A stretch of DNA of 64,000 nucleotides from Toxonevra muliebris (lineage: Eukaryota > Arthropoda > Insecta > Diptera > Pallopteridae). The notes under the pieces are model-generated. The model was not told the origin of the DNA and ran no database searches. It saw nothing but the letters and a program-made list of their open reading frames with translations. The stretch is from the NCBI GenBank assembly GCA_963691655.1, contig OY829329.1, forward strand, positions 14,460,708-14,524,707, in the 5' to 3' direction. A program made the position numbers and the translations under genes. Positions within the stretch are counted from its first letter, which is position 1. Each line of letters opens with the position of its first letter. Positions 12,368 to 23,887 of this stretch are shown here, in pieces.

Positions 12368-13658
12368 CAGGGTGACAATTGTAAAGTGACGCAAGTTTAA
12401 TACTCTGCAGCAAGCTTTGCCATTTACCGTTACTTTAATTTAAAAAGCAAATTCATTCATCATTGGCTTTGCTTTTAATTTCATTTGAATTTTTGTTATT
12501 ACATTTTGAAATTTCCATAAAAATGGACAAGGAAAATATTCGTCGTGAAATTATGAAATTTCATTTGGCAAATTATAGTAGCCGTCAAATTGCAAAGGCT
12601 TTAAATTTGTCAAGTCGTACGGTAGACCGAGCTATTATTCGATATAATGAAACTGGGGGTTTTGGAGATAGAGACCGTGGAAAATTTTCAACAGTTGCCA
12701 CTACTGGTTTAACAGAAAAAATTCGTAAACGAATCAAGCGAAATCCAAGGCGCTCAATAAGAAAAATCGCTAAGGAAGTGGGAGTAAACCGTGAAACAGT
12801 GCGAATCATTGCAAAATCAAAGCTTAATCTGAAGCCGTACAAGCTGCGAAAAGCTCAAGATCTGACACAAAAAAAGAAAGATTTGCGACTGCAAAGATGC
12901 AAGGCGTTGCTACGCTCCTCCTCCGTGTTAAAAAATGTTGAAAATATCTTGTTTATAGATGAAAAAATTTTCACGGTTCAACAACATTTCAATGCGCAAA
13001 ATGACCGAATGTGGCTAACATCATCATCGCAACAAAATCGGACTGTTGGCCGAGTTCAAAAGCCAGCTTCCGTTATGGTATGGGCTGGAGTTTCCGCTAA
13101 TGCCAGAACCTCTCTAATATTCGTTGAAGAGGGTGTTAAAATTGACCAGGTTGTTTATCGGAGCATTTTAAATGAACTTGTTCTTCCCTGGGCCCAAGAT
13201 ACATTTGGAAATGAAAACTGGACTTTCCAGCAAGATTCTGCACCTTCCCACATGGCAAAATTAACGCAAACATGGATAAAAGACAATTTTTCTGGATTCA
13301 TAACATCTCAAGAATGGCCACCATACTCCCCAGACTTGAATCCAATGGACTACTCTATTTGGAGTATTTAAGAGAGTAAGGCTTGTGCATCTCAACACCA
13401 CAGTCTGGATTCGCTGACAAATTCATTAGAGAAAGCCTGGACTGAAATTGATCAGGAAGTCCTGCGGCGAACAGTCCTACGATTTCCGGATCGATTGAAG
13501 GCATGTGTGCAGGCTAAAGGAGGTTATATTGAATGAGGTGGGGTTCAAATGAATGCTTATATATTCAGCAATGTTAACACTTAATTGTACTTAATGGAAG
13601 TACGTCCTTTTGAAAATAACTGCTGAAATGTGTGCGTCACTTTACAATTGCCACCCTG
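12368..13658 (+). mobile_element. maT-like (DD37D) mariner/Tc1 superfamily transposon, near-intact
   Basis: A 1291-bp element bounded by terminal inverted repeats. CAGGGTGACAATTGTAAAG at the left matches the right end with a single A/G mismatch over about 26 bp. The ends abut TA on both sides (12366-12367 and 13659-13660), the target duplication of this superfamily. It contains one transposase frame with a single stop. The three catalytic Asp residues are present, with 37 residues between the second and third, which defines the maT (DD37D) group. Near-perfect TIRs and one lesion suggest a recent insertion compared with the other elements in the window. Confidence 0.93.
12523..13536 (+). pseudogene. 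maT-like DD37D transposase with one premature stop
   Basis: The start is placed at MDKENIRREIMK (12523), at the head of the helix-turn-helix; the frame is open 20 codons further upstream, but that part is hydrophobic and unlike the family. Residues ~1-105 form a bipartite paired-like DNA-binding region (SSRQIAKALNLSSRTVDRAI, then RSIRKIAKEVGVNRETVRII). The catalytic core shows LFIDEK (Asp146), FQQDSAPSH (Asp238) and SPDLNPMDYSIW (Asp276). A TAA at 13369-13371 replaces codon 283. Beyond it the same frame stays open to TGA at 13534, giving the expected C-terminus (LRRTVLRFPDRLKACVQAKGG). Intact length would be 337 residues, normal for the family. A single base change of a Leu codon would explain the stop. 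Full function is unlikely unless the stop is read through. Confidence 0.92.
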
Positions 13659-13789
13659 TATACTGTGACCCATGTTTGCTGGCTCTCTGCTTCGTCATTA
13701 TTTTGTTTTCAACTGTGATTGTTGTCCGCTTGTTGTCTAGTTGTCAGCAACTCTGCTTCGATGTCTAAAATATAACTTCCTACCCCGAT

Positions 13790-13910
13790 AGCTTTAGCAG
13801 AACTCCCGCACCTATGTCTTGAACACGACCGACCGCCCGGATGTCTTGAACACTATTCACCCCTTCGATGTCTTGAACACGACTACCTGCCTCGATGTCT
13901 GGATTACAAC
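13790..13910. repeat. ~35-bp tandem repeat, about four copies
   Basis: CCTATGTCTTGAACACGACC-type units recur at about 13812, 13841, 13867 and 13895 with GATGTCTTGAACAC as the core. Short, diverged minisatellite next to the maT element. Confidence 0.7.
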
Positions 13911-13912
13911 TC

Positions 13913-14329
13913 CATGCTTACTTAGATGTTTTTCAATTTTATTTCCAGTCGACGCTGTCGCTACTGCATCGTAAGTATTGTTGTTGTTGTTTCATTGCTT
14001 GGTCGCTATTGGCTGTTTCGCGGTGGCGTGTTTTTGCCGTTATTTATTTCTTTTTCTGTACGTTAGCTAATGGCGTGATCTTAGCGTCTGTTGTTTTTGT
14101 TGTTGTTTCGTCGACGTCAGCATATGCAGATGATCTGTACTTTCCGTTTTCTTGGATGCTTGTTGGTATGAACGGTTTTTTTATACTCTTCTCGTTGTTG
14201 TACTTTGTGGTTGTCCCAGTGGGAAAGACGCTGGGTCATCCCCTTTTTGATATCCTTAATGGGGCCAATGCTATGTTGTGTGCGGTGCAATTTGGTTGGC
14301 CCAAAATTGTACCGCCTCACAAAATTTAA
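13913..14329 (+). other. Unassigned hydrophobic open frame
   Basis: An open frame of up to 144 codons (first ATG at 13895, inside the minisatellite). The translation is strongly hydrophobic, with stretches such as GVILASVVFVVVSSTSAY and FFILFSLLYFVVVPVGK that would read as membrane segments. No family was recognised. G+C content is higher than around it and GTT microsatellite sequence lies inside, so hydrophobicity may only reflect T-rich codons. A candidate exon or part of an old retroelement; low support as a gene. Confidence 0.2.
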
Positions 14330-15672
14330 AATTTCAAGCTTTTAAAACTTAATACCTATTTTTTTTTTTTTGCTCTTTTTCACTAGCTTATTTCAGTTTA
14401 TTTGCAATGAACATAAAATGGGTATTCCTTTCCTTTTTTTCTGAGAGAGTGTAACGATTATTTTAAAATTAATAACACAATTTTGTCGTCTTTCATAAAT
14501 CTAAAATAAAATTTCAACTCGTTTCGGGTTTTTTGTGTTTTGGCTTGGTTTGGATAAATCAATAAATTTTCAATATCACACGTGCTTGTGGCACACACAC
14601 ACACACACACATGAACACCTATACCACTCACATACAGAAGGCTATTGCTATTTAATGCGTTGCCATAACCAATAAATTTTATTGGTACCAAAAATATTCA
14701 ATACATACCTGACGTCCGTGTTTATAAGGATGTGTGCACCCGTATACAGAAACCTGTACTATAAATATTTTTTAATTTCAGTTTCCGATTTGTGCATACA
14801 TTACTATGTAAGTATAGGGGTGAGCGGGTGCAAAATTCTTATGTTTTTTATTTCCTTGTATTGCCAACATTTCAATAACTTATTTTTTCTGCACATATTC
14901 ACATTTACTGCAAGATGCAATTTAATTTTTTTTTGTGGGAAATATTTCTTCATAATTTGCAAACTTATTTTCCTTTTCACTTATTGAGTTTTCAACTCTA
15001 TGGAAACTTTTTTATTTTCAACAATTTGCATATGCGTTTTGCGATAAGTGAAATTTTGATATGGAAAGCAACAATTTTCTTTTGAATTCTATCGAAAAAA
15101 AAGGAAAAAAAAACTTTGTCATTCAAGCCATCAAAATTTGCCTAGTTTCTTTCGCTTTGAAGACGTGATTCGTTTTCATTTTCGTCTTTTTTTTAAACAT
15201 AAATTCCGGATGATTGATATTCTCATTGTTATGGCAGAAAAATTTCTTTTTAACATCCCTGTACTTATACTTTGCCTTCTGCTTTTTTGTATTTCGTATA
15301 TTGCAACTCGGTATGCAACGCTGCAAACATTTTCTTTTGCGCGTGAGAAATGCTGCTTAAGTTATAAATTGAAATTTCTATACTTGACAGAAATTTAAGA
15401 TTCTCCGCGATTATGATTCGCAAGGAATTTTGGAACAGTTTCGTTTCTTTTAACTGATATGGCAGAAGGAAAAGAGGCGAACCTAGCATTTTTAGTCTGA
15501 ATAAAGACTTCGCTAGTTCAGCTACAGTTTTACTTAATACAATGATCTGTAGATCTGAACTACAGAGAACTAACGATAACTGACTGCGAAACAAAACAAA
15601 AAAAAATCGCGCGTGCTTAAAAATTCGTTCTAAAGGATTTTTCATCCACTTTCATCTTTCATTTCTAAATGA
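14330..15672. other. AT-rich DNA without a gene
   Basis: Contains a CA tract at 14594-14611 and poly(T)/poly(A) runs. The minus-strand frame at 15265-15645 (126 codons) resembles no known family. Nothing else is supported. Confidence 0.45.
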
Positions 15673-15749
15673 AACGGAAAGTATTTGAGGTATCGCCAAG
15701 TATTGAGGTATTGCAAATGAAAGCTCTCATCATAATAGTTAAGAATAAA

Positions 15750-16990
15750 AAATCGTTTTCAGGCATGTGGCCACCACGGCAGCGTTTGGAGCGATCGATT
15801 CATCAGATCCAAATCTCGACTACTGTACTGCACATTTCACCCGATATTCCGGCAATTCCATGTTCAATATTGGCTCTGTGCTCGTTTAACGTCTCTGGCA
15901 TACACCAAGGACTTCAAATATACCCAGAGAAAAAAGTCCAAAAGCGTTAGATCGGACGATCTCGGTGGGCAATTGGCGGCGGTTTACTTCTAGAGATAAC
16001 GCGATTTCTGAATTTCGTCTTCGATAAGTCGATGGTTGCGGTCGCTGTATGGTACGCAGCGCCGTCCTGTTGGAACCTGATCTCACTCACATTCATGCGA
16101 GGTAAATTCGGGAACAAAAACCGGTTCATTATCGTTCTGCAGTCGTCGACATTGATTGTATCTCGCATAGGCAAGAGAAAAAAGTCCAGAAGCATTAGAT
16201 CACACGGGTAATTGATGGGAGTTCATTTCTCGAGACAACGCGATTTCTGAATTTTGTCTTCAATTAGTCGATGGTTGCGATCCTTGTATGGGCACATAGC
16301 ATCATCCTATTAAAATCAAATCTCTTTCATATTCGAGCGACGCAAACTCGGGAACAAAACCCGGTTCATCATCACTTTATAATCGTCGCCATGGATTGTA
16401 ACCTAGGCAATCTTTATCGACGAAACAAAAAAATAAAAAGAACCTTATGACCCTGCCGGCATGAAAACCGCACCAAACAGTCACTTTTTGTGGATGCAAT
16501 TGTACCGCATGTTCTGCTTATTGACAAAACCGTTCATTCAGAAATGAGCTTCATCGCTGCAGATGATTTCGCACGATGAAAATCCGGATCGGCGTCAAAC
16601 TTTTCCAGGCACAAATTTGAGAAATTTCAGCGCAGAAAATGGTCATGCGACTTTAGCTCTTGAGTCAATTTAATCTTGTACGAGTGAAGGCTAAGATCTT
16701 TTCGCAAAATTCGTCATAAAATTATTTGAGAAAGATCCAATTCCTGTGCACGGCGTGGAATCGATTGATTTGGGTCGTAGGCAACAGATATTCTTAACAC
16801 TCCCTGCGTTTTTTCATCTTACAGGCATCGAAATATTAAGCAGCTAAGATGTAGGCTCAATCATATTGCCCCAACTTACGAATAGAGTGTCAGGTGGGAC
16901 GATTCGAACGACCGAAAGTTGACGTTAACGCTCTTGAAATTGCGACCGCCGACTCCGAATTTTGGTAGTAAATTTTGATAATTTTTGAAA
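15750..16990 (-). pseudogene. Mariner-like transposase pseudogene
   Basis: No frame stays open beyond about 80 codons. The order of motifs on the minus strand is as in the insect transposases that join an N-terminal helix-turn-helix to a DDE domain: the first Asp motif ICSDEAHF, then FVNKQNMRY, then QQDGAAYHTA, then a C-terminal GGHMPE. The copy is interrupted by an internal direct duplication (15926-16412). Not functional. Confidence 0.8.
15926..16412 (-). repeat. ~245-bp direct duplication inside the mariner-like element
   Basis: 15926-16169 and 16170-16412 are two diverged copies of the same stretch. Both start with AGAGAAAAAAGTCCA(A/G)AAGC and contain GATAACGCGATTTCTGAATT or its GACAACGCG variant and CGGGAACAAAA(A/C)CCGGTTCAT. 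The duplicated part covers the second-Asp region of the transposase, so that motif is present twice. The two copies have diverged by roughly one base in six, so the duplication is old. Confidence 0.85.
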
Positions 16991-17324
16991 CGTTGTTCAT
17001 TTGTGTAATTGATGTTTCTTAAATTGTCTGATGCGAGCTTTTATTTGTAACAAAGAACTTGGCGATATCTCAAATACTTTGCGTTTTCATTCTCTTTATA
17101 TTTATTTATTAATAGGGCGTAAACAAATAACTGTGAAATTAATGCGCAAACAGCGTTCAGCATTCGTGCAACTAGACGAGAGCGATTAGTATCTCAACTT
17201 TCAAAACTTAGCTTACACAAAAATACAATATTTTCATTCGTTTTATACCCATTGGCAGGATGGGATAAAAACTTTGGCAACCGATTAAAAATTTCAGTCG
17301 TGAACGATTTAAAAAGGTTCGGAT

Positions 17325-18975
17325 GTCAGTTTGTCAGTTAGTTCATCAGCTAGCTCGTCAGTTATTTCTTTCGATAGTTTCTGGGTTAAATTTAAACAAG
17401 TTCGTCAGCTAGTTCGTTTGCTAGAACATCAGTTTGCTCGTAAGCTGGTGCGTTAGTTAGTTCATCAGTTTCTTCGTCAGTTTAATCGTCGATTGGCTAA
17501 AAGTTGGAGCTAAAAATTTAATTGGTTCGTCTGTTAGTCCGTCAACTAATCCTAGCCTTCACGTCCGCCAGTTAGTTCGCTATTTTATTCCTTAGTCAAT
17601 AATTATTTCTATCGATAGTCTGACAGCTACGTCTTTAGCTAGTTCGATAGTTAATCCTTCGGTCAGCTCACCAACTAGATTTAGAGTTTGTCCGTCATCT
17701 TATTTAGAAACAAGTTCATCAGTTTGTTCGTCAATTTGTTCATCCGTTAGTGTCTCAGCAAAATTTTCAGTAAGTTAATCTGCTAGTCCGGGAGATAACC
17801 AATTAATCATCTCTTCAGTTAGCTCATCAGCTAGTTCACGAGTTAGCCCATCAGTCCATCAGTTAGTTTGTCAGCTTGTCTATCAGTTATTTCAATCTTA
17901 AGTTAATTAGTAAAATCACAGTCACCTCGCCAGTATGCCCACCAGCAAGTTCGTTAGTTAATTTATAAGGCAGATCCTCAGTTAGATTACTAGTTACTTC
18001 GTAAGTTAGTTCGCCAGTTTTACCGTCAATTATTCCATTCGTTAGTCTGGCAGCTAAATATTTAGTTAGTTCATGAGTTATCCCACGCAATTAATTCATA
18101 AGTCGGCGAGTTTGTCAGTATACCCGTCATACAGTTCGTTAGCTAGTTCCGCTAGCTGGTTATCGAGTTAGTTTGTTCGTCCTCCTGGTCATTATTTCAT
18201 TTGAGCAGCGATCAGCTAAATCTTTAGTCGTTCGGCAACTAATTCATTAGTCAACTTGTCAGCTAATTCAAGAGTATGTTCTTCAAGTAATTTGCGAGTT
18301 AGTTTATTAGCTTGTTTGTTCATTATTTCTTTTGTTGGTGCTTCAGCAAAATCCTTAGTAAGTTTGTCTATTAGTCCGATAGATAATTCATCAGGCAGCT
18401 CGTCAGTTGCCTCCTCAGTTAGCTCGCCAGTACATCCGTCAGGTAGTTCACGAGTTAGGCAATCTGTTAGCTGTCAGTTATTTCAATTGTGGATCTCTTA
18501 GCTTAATTTTTAGTTAGTCCGACAATTAATCCTTAAGTCAGCTTGTTAGATGGTCTATCAGCTATCTTGTCTGTATGTTCATTAACCCGTTTCGTGAGTT
18601 AGTTTTTCTGCTATTTCGTGATAGTTATTCAGTTATTTCGGCATCATCAGTTCATCAGTTAGTTTTTCAGTTAGGTCGTGAGTTACTTCAACAGTTAGTT
18701 CGCCCGTTATGTCGCGAGTTGGTATCTAAATTAGTTTGTCAGATAGTTTTTTACTTATTTTTTAGCTAAGTTCTTCAGTTTTCCCCCAGTTATTCAGTTC
18801 TCCGCCAGTTATTCAGTTCTCCGCCAGTTCTACAAGCTTATCAGATAGTTTTTCAAACAACTTGTCAGTTATTGTGTCAGCTGACTCGTCAGTTATGTCA
18901 TTATTTGGGACGTTAGTTAGCTTCTCAGTATTTTGACCAGTTAGTGCATCAGTCGGTTTGTGTCCCACTTACTAG
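17325..18975. repeat. Long degenerate 8/16-bp minisatellite (GTCAGTTAGTTC type)
   Basis: About 1.6 kb built from GTTAGTTC, GTCAGTTA, GTCAGCTA and TTCATCAG words in an irregular 8-16-bp rhythm. Open frames inside, including one at 18256-18501 that starts like a signal peptide, are by-products of the repeat. A related array with CTCGTCAGTAGCTTCA words lies at 45460-46350. Confidence 0.85.
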
Positions 18976-19900
18976 TTCGATTGAGCAATTAGGAAGGGGA
19001 ATGAGCATCTGAAATTTTGATAGTTTTGCTCGTAAAGTGAAACATTTTTCTTACTTTCGAATCACGATTAAAAACTGAATATTTGAAAGTATTGCAGCTG
19101 TTTGCATCGTGGGATTCGCTTGCTTTCCATTCATAAATCCTCGGTTGACAGCCGAACTTATGAGTCAAACAGGAAAAACGAACAATTTTGTATTGATAGA
19201 ATTTGAACTTTGCTTTTGTTTTGGTCGGGTTACGAATAAAAAGAAAGTGAATCATACCGGATTGTGAAAAGTTTCTAGACAAAAACATCAACCTTCAACA
19301 CTAAAGGCTTCTTTCAAATAACAGGCCGGCACTGTGCTCTGCAGATGAATGCTGACAATGACGCTGGGGTTAAAAGCTGCAACTAATTAGGTGCAAAAAA
19401 TTAAGACTGTCTCGAAAAAAAACTCAACCTAATCTAGTTAATTTGAGAGAAGATAAGAAAACCCATGCCCTGGTACAGGTACAAGCAACACAAGGACACA
19501 AGTTCCAGTAGCTGCAAAAAGAGTGAACAAATCTATTCATATACAATTTCTAGTTAATTCCGAGTCTTCCGAATTACTTTAATGTTAAAAATATCTGATC
19601 TGGCAACAGATTTTGAATGAACTTTTTTTCTTGCTTGCTTTGAATATCCACACAAAAACTTTTAGTATTTTGGTTACCACAAATCCAGAGAACTCACTGT
19701 CACAAAGAAGAGAATTTAACAAGCTAAAATCAAAACAGACAAGCAAAATCGGACAATGTATGTACATTGTATGCAGTACATACAAACAAACATTTTAGAA
19801 AATTTTTAGAATGTATTAACCTACATACTTAGATACATGCATGTAAAGGACGAACCCAACGGTAGAAAAATCTATTCCAATGCGCTGTTGTGAGAACTTT
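18976..19900. other. AT-rich DNA without a gene
   Basis: Nothing recognisable. Small open frames only. Confidence 0.45.
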
Positions 19901-19901
19901 T

Positions 19902-20261
19902 AAGCGCATCTTTTTATACTTTGTACTGAATTGCATGTCTTTCTTCTTTTCATAAAGCATGCTTGGAAAAAATTAAAGAATAACCGAAATTTTTACTTTA
20001 CATACTGCAAAATTTCATTTAGTTTCTTTTTTGTGCTGCTTTTTCGAGAGCATATGTATATAAAAAAAAACGAGACTGAATTGAATTTTTCGTCCATTGT
20101 AAATGACGAATGGAAACTGCTTTCAATCTTCGTTTAGTTTCTGTTTTCTGCTGATTTTTTGTCTATTTAAGTAAGTGTAACAAAAAAGCGAGATTGAATT
20201 GAGTTCGGTATGTATATGACAAACGCAAACTGCTTCCAATCTGCTTTCAAAAGGAGCGCTT
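19902..20261 (+). mobile_element. MITE-like dispersed repeat (CGAGACTGAATT family, copy A)
   Basis: Starts AAGCGCATCTTT and ends near GGAGCGCTT, a weak inverted match. Inside are two copies of a ~110-bp module: an A-run, CGAGACTGAATTGAATT (20072) or CGAGATTGAATTGAG (20190), then a block ending AAACTGCTTCCAATC. The same module occurs at 35590-36300 (minus) and 47600-47790 (plus). No coding capacity. The class is unknown. Confidence 0.55.
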
Positions 20262-21110
20262 CAGATACACAGCAAAGAAGAAGTACAACCGAAATTCCTT
20301 TAGGGTAAGCACATACGCATATTTGTCCCTTTTCAGATGAGATAACAATGTAAATATGTTCATGGTTATCTCTTGTATGTCAGCAATACTACTATAAAGT
20401 ATTTTGAGCTTCTTTTTTTACTATGTACGGGTGCATACCTTACTACACTCTATGTAAAAATTCTTGTCTAAATATATTTTCTTTATTTTTTGTTTCTTTT
20501 TTATAGAAATATTTGTATCTATATGTGCGTGTTATGTGAGATTAAATCCTAGTTTTTATTTCAACACTAATGATGGTCGAATTAACTAATTAGGTAAAGT
20601 TAATTGTCGGGTTTTAAGTTTTGCAAAATATATATACATAAGTAGAAGTTTTATATTTTAATCCTTATTATTATCGTATAACGTAGCAAGCAGCATCTCT
20701 GATGGATGCAAAAGAGCAGATAATTATTTAATTACCTTTTTTTAACATTATAACATTAACTTGGCTTCAGTTTACCTTTTTGGTTTGGATATACTTTAAA
20801 TGGACTTTAATACTTTATACTTAGTTACGTATTTTTAAAGTGTGTGAGAAATTTGTATTTAACTGAAGGTAAATGAAAAGTTTTTGGAAATATTATTGCG
20901 ATTAAGTGAAAATTAATGAATATTGGATACTTTTATGGCAAATCAAACTTGTCTATCCATGGATTGATGAAAATCAATGCTGAACTTTAGAACTTTCTCA
21001 TCACTAATCGAGAATGAATGCTGCTTGCCAGCGTGTGCTTTTCAGGCTGTGAGCTTGTGGTTTCAGAACTGCCGGTATACTTTCAAGCAAACCTTTTGAT
21101 GTCTGAAGTC
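20262..21110. other. AT-rich DNA without a gene
   Basis: No repeat or coding signal recognised. Confidence 0.45.
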
Positions 21111-21111
21111 T

Positions 21112-22500
21112 TTACTTAATTGTCACTACAATCGATGATCGGTCTTGACCGCCTCAATGAAGCTTCGCCAATCGCCTCTGCTATATGCGCATTGTAAGGC
21201 CAAAATCAGTCAGCTCCCCCTGTACCTGGCCTTTCCAAACGAATATTCGGTCGTCCTTTTCTGCGCGTTCCATCACCGAGGCTCGAATAAATCATCTTCC
21301 TAGCCAGTGCATTTTCTTCCATTCCCTCAACATGCCCTAGCTTGACTACGTCAAAGTCGGCGTACAGCTCATACCGCTCGTGGTTCCATCGTATTCGGTA
21401 CACGTCGTCCCCTCATATTAGATCATAGATTTAGCGAAATATGTTCTTCTCAAACGCGTCCAACAGCCTCTCATTATTGATGGACAATCTCTACGTCTCA
21501 GCATTAGGATGCGAAAAATGAATGACTTGTAGAGCGTTATTTTTGTCCGTCAAGAGAGGACTCTGGTTCTCAATTGTGTACTGAGGCCGTAGTCACACCT
21601 GTTGGCAAAAATTTGTTAATCTCCTTAGCAGCTCGCATTGCAACTGACTGTAGGGTGGATTGCTCTGTTTTTTGCGTTTTTTGCTTCAGTAGCTTCGCGA
21701 CACTCCTGTTCGTCCCACATATTTCCCCGTCGACGATGGTTGCCTATCGTCTTTTCGGCAGCCGTAGACATTGAACGAAAAATGTGTGTCCACTGCTCGC
21801 ATATATTATCAAATTGAGGGATGTTTTGCGTTAGGAGTAGTGAAAGTCGAGTGGCGGAGTCTTCGGCTGTCCGTTGTGCTTGTAGCTTATCGACATCTAG
21901 CTTTCTCTGCAGAGAAGCGTGTGCGGACCTTGGCTACAACCAAGTAGTGGTCAGAATTGTTGTTTGCTGCACGTATCGTGAGCATGTCTAGTACACTGGA
22001 AGCGTGCCTTCCGTCGATCACAACCTGATTAAGTTGCATTCGTGTTTTTTGATCAGAGGACAGAAACAGCCAAATATCGAAGTGTTGAAATCTTGTGCTA
22101 CTAACTGTCATTTTACGTACCGCGGCGAAATCGATCAGTTTCATACCGTTGCCGGTGGCTTCGTCATGTAGACAAAATTTTCCGATCAGGGAAACAAAAC
22201 AAGACTCTCCTTGCTTATCCTGGCATAAAAGTCGCCTATGATTCATGATTTTAATGTCGTTGCGGGGGCAATGCTCATAGGTTTTGTCGAGGAGCTCATA
22301 GAAATCATCTTTGGTCGCTTCGTTCTCTCGCCATTTTAGAGGACATTACCAGCTGGATAGAAACACATTCCCTGTAGAGGGTATGATATTTCTGGTGCAC
22401 ATTCATAAATCGTCGTCTTTTTGACGCTTGCGAGGGTCGTCAACATCATGGGTTTCCATATACGATGCTTTAATTGTAGTTTCCGTGGATTTGTTTGTTT
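21112..22500 (-). mobile_element. RTE-clade non-LTR retrotransposon, internally deleted (copy 1)
   Basis: Read on the minus strand, the order is: an N-terminal piece (QTNPRKLQLKHRIWKP, near 22480); EQLDKTYEHCPRND-like sequence near 22290 and HASSVLDMLTIRAANNNSDH near 21975, the end of the AP-type endonuclease; KLQAQRTAEDSATRLSLLL near 21880; RRRGNMWDEQECREATEAKN near 21700; then a jump to LSTQLRTRVLSRRTKITLYKS-like sequence near 21560; and the C-terminal box YRIRWNHERYELY ... GTRRKGRPNIR near 21330 with a final SLRRSRPIIDCS near 21140. The reverse transcriptase core including the catalytic YADD box has been lost by deletion. Homologous to the copies at 31360 and 49530. Confidence 0.88.
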
Positions 22501-23600
22501 GACGAGATGAGTTCCAAGCCCGACGCATGCTCTCTGAAAATCCTTGAAACCAAAAATACCAATAACGATCGCCAATACCGACATTTCCTTTTTTTTTTTT
22601 TGGATGCTCAAACTACTGAGTTTACTGAAACAGTTGAAGGTTTATAGCCTGACCTGATCCACAAAAGTGGATACCATAACGATTTTTTTTTTTTTTGAAG
22701 TTATTTCTACTGATAGAAAACGTGCATCGTCTGTCATTTTTTATATATGTTTCAGTGGTGAACCTTTGATTCCAGAACTAACAGTAAGTTCTGAAACTAA
22801 CGCTTCTATACCCGAATGATTAGAACCTTTTCGGATTCGAAAATATAGCTAATGATCTCGACCCTGTTATGCTACCTTCTCTGGCTCTATCAAGGAAATA
22901 TTTATCAGCTCTCCAGAAGCTCGTTTCGATGAATCAGTTGAAAAAGTTAAACTTGATAGTCTTAAGCAAAATGCGGAAATGGTTTACAACTTCCCAGCGG
23001 CAACATCTGCCTGTTTCATGACAAAAGACTCTTTAGATTCTATCTTTGGATCAACTGTTTCCACTTCTTCCACCTGGCAAAACTTTGGAATACGACAAGC
23101 GTTTGGAAGGCAAACGACCATACGAGCTATAGAAAGGAACTTGCGAAATCCAGCACTCATTTCCTGAAGTCGCCAGCTCAATAGTAAAAGAAGAGTAAAA
23201 GAAGTTTTTCACACAAGACTTGCAAGGAAAGTTAATTTCCCGAGAAGCTATTTCCCGAGAACCCTAAGCTATCAGAACGTCGTCAAATAGGAAAAATTGA
23301 CAGTGATTTTGACTCAGTTGATTCTACCATCTTGAATAATAAAAATCAATTGAAAATTACATCCTCACTAGTTCCATGAAGATTCATTTTCTGAGCTGCT
23401 CGTTCAAACCAGATTGAATGATTGTGAAAAGCGCCGGCAACACTACATGGTTGAATAGATTTCATCATGTCCTCAACTTGAGAGAACGCTAAACTGCTTG
23501 CAGAAAAGAGAGATGATCCAATCGTGTGCGACGATACTTTCTAGGCCAACGAATTCTATTTAGATGCTGAGAATTTTGATCGCACAAAATCGTGGTTGCC
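22501..23600. other. Unassigned DNA
   Basis: Poly(A)/poly(T) runs at 22589-22601 and 22685-22698. The stretch near 22900-23200 contains GCTCGTTTCGATGAATCAG, which resembles words of the neighbouring array, so the satellite may extend leftwards in decayed form. No gene is seen. Confidence 0.4.
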
Positions 23601-23833
23601 GTTTGAAAAGTGTAAAGTTTTCGAAAGGTTTTGAATGATCGCATTTATATGGATTTATATTCAATCAGTTTTCATAATCCTGCTACCAACCGAAGACTGA
23701 TAAGTTATTCCGAAGGTCTTGAGTGAGCGAGGTCTACTCATGATTACCTGAACTTTCTACTACTATCAACCAAACACCGAAAAGTTCTTCGCAAGGTTTC
23801 TAATATCTAAATCCTTTCTCAAGACGACCTCGA

Positions 23834-23844
23834 TAGCCTAGTGG
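23834..23844 (+). promoter_or_regulatory. RNA polymerase III A box of the SINE
   Basis: TAGCCTAGTGG fits the tRNA A-box consensus TRGYNNARNNG. Confidence 0.85.
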
Positions 23845-23876
23845 ATAGTGCACTAGACTTTCATCTGGGAGGTTCG

Positions 23877-23887
23877 GGTTCGATTCC
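23877..23887 (+). promoter_or_regulatory. RNA polymerase III B box of the SINE
   Basis: GGTTCGATTCC is an exact match to the B-box consensus GGTTCGANTCC and lies about 33 bp after the A box. Confidence 0.9.

Larger units (their letters stand above)
15674..17084 (-). mobile_element. Mariner-like transposon, full length but decayed
   Basis: Terminal inverted repeats are visible. 15674-15700 reads AACGGAAAGTATTTGAGGTA, and the minus strand from 17084 reads AACGCAAAGTATTTGAGATA; both continue TCGCCAAG. The 1.41-kb span fits an autonomous mariner-type element plus a ~245-bp internal duplication. Minus-strand frames give SDEAHF near 16560 (first catalytic Asp), RFQQDGAAYHTATATIDLSK near 16070 (second Asp), a DFFLWG-like LGIFEVLG stretch near 15910 and RGGHMPEN near 15760. 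Stops and frameshifts are frequent. A partial copy of the same family lies at 52380-52900. Confidence 0.85.

Noticed and set aside
14117..14140. Reverse transcriptase YADD motif in the frame at 13913-14329 (AYADDLYF)
   Set aside because: No other reverse transcriptase block is present around it; the four residues are likely chance.
15265..15645. 126-codon minus-strand frame as a gene
   Set aside because: No recognisable domain, A+T-rich composition and no supporting context.
18256..18501. Open frame starting like a secreted protein (SLLACLFIISFVGASAK)
   Set aside because: It lies wholly inside the 8/16-bp minisatellite; the hydrophobic start comes from repeat words.
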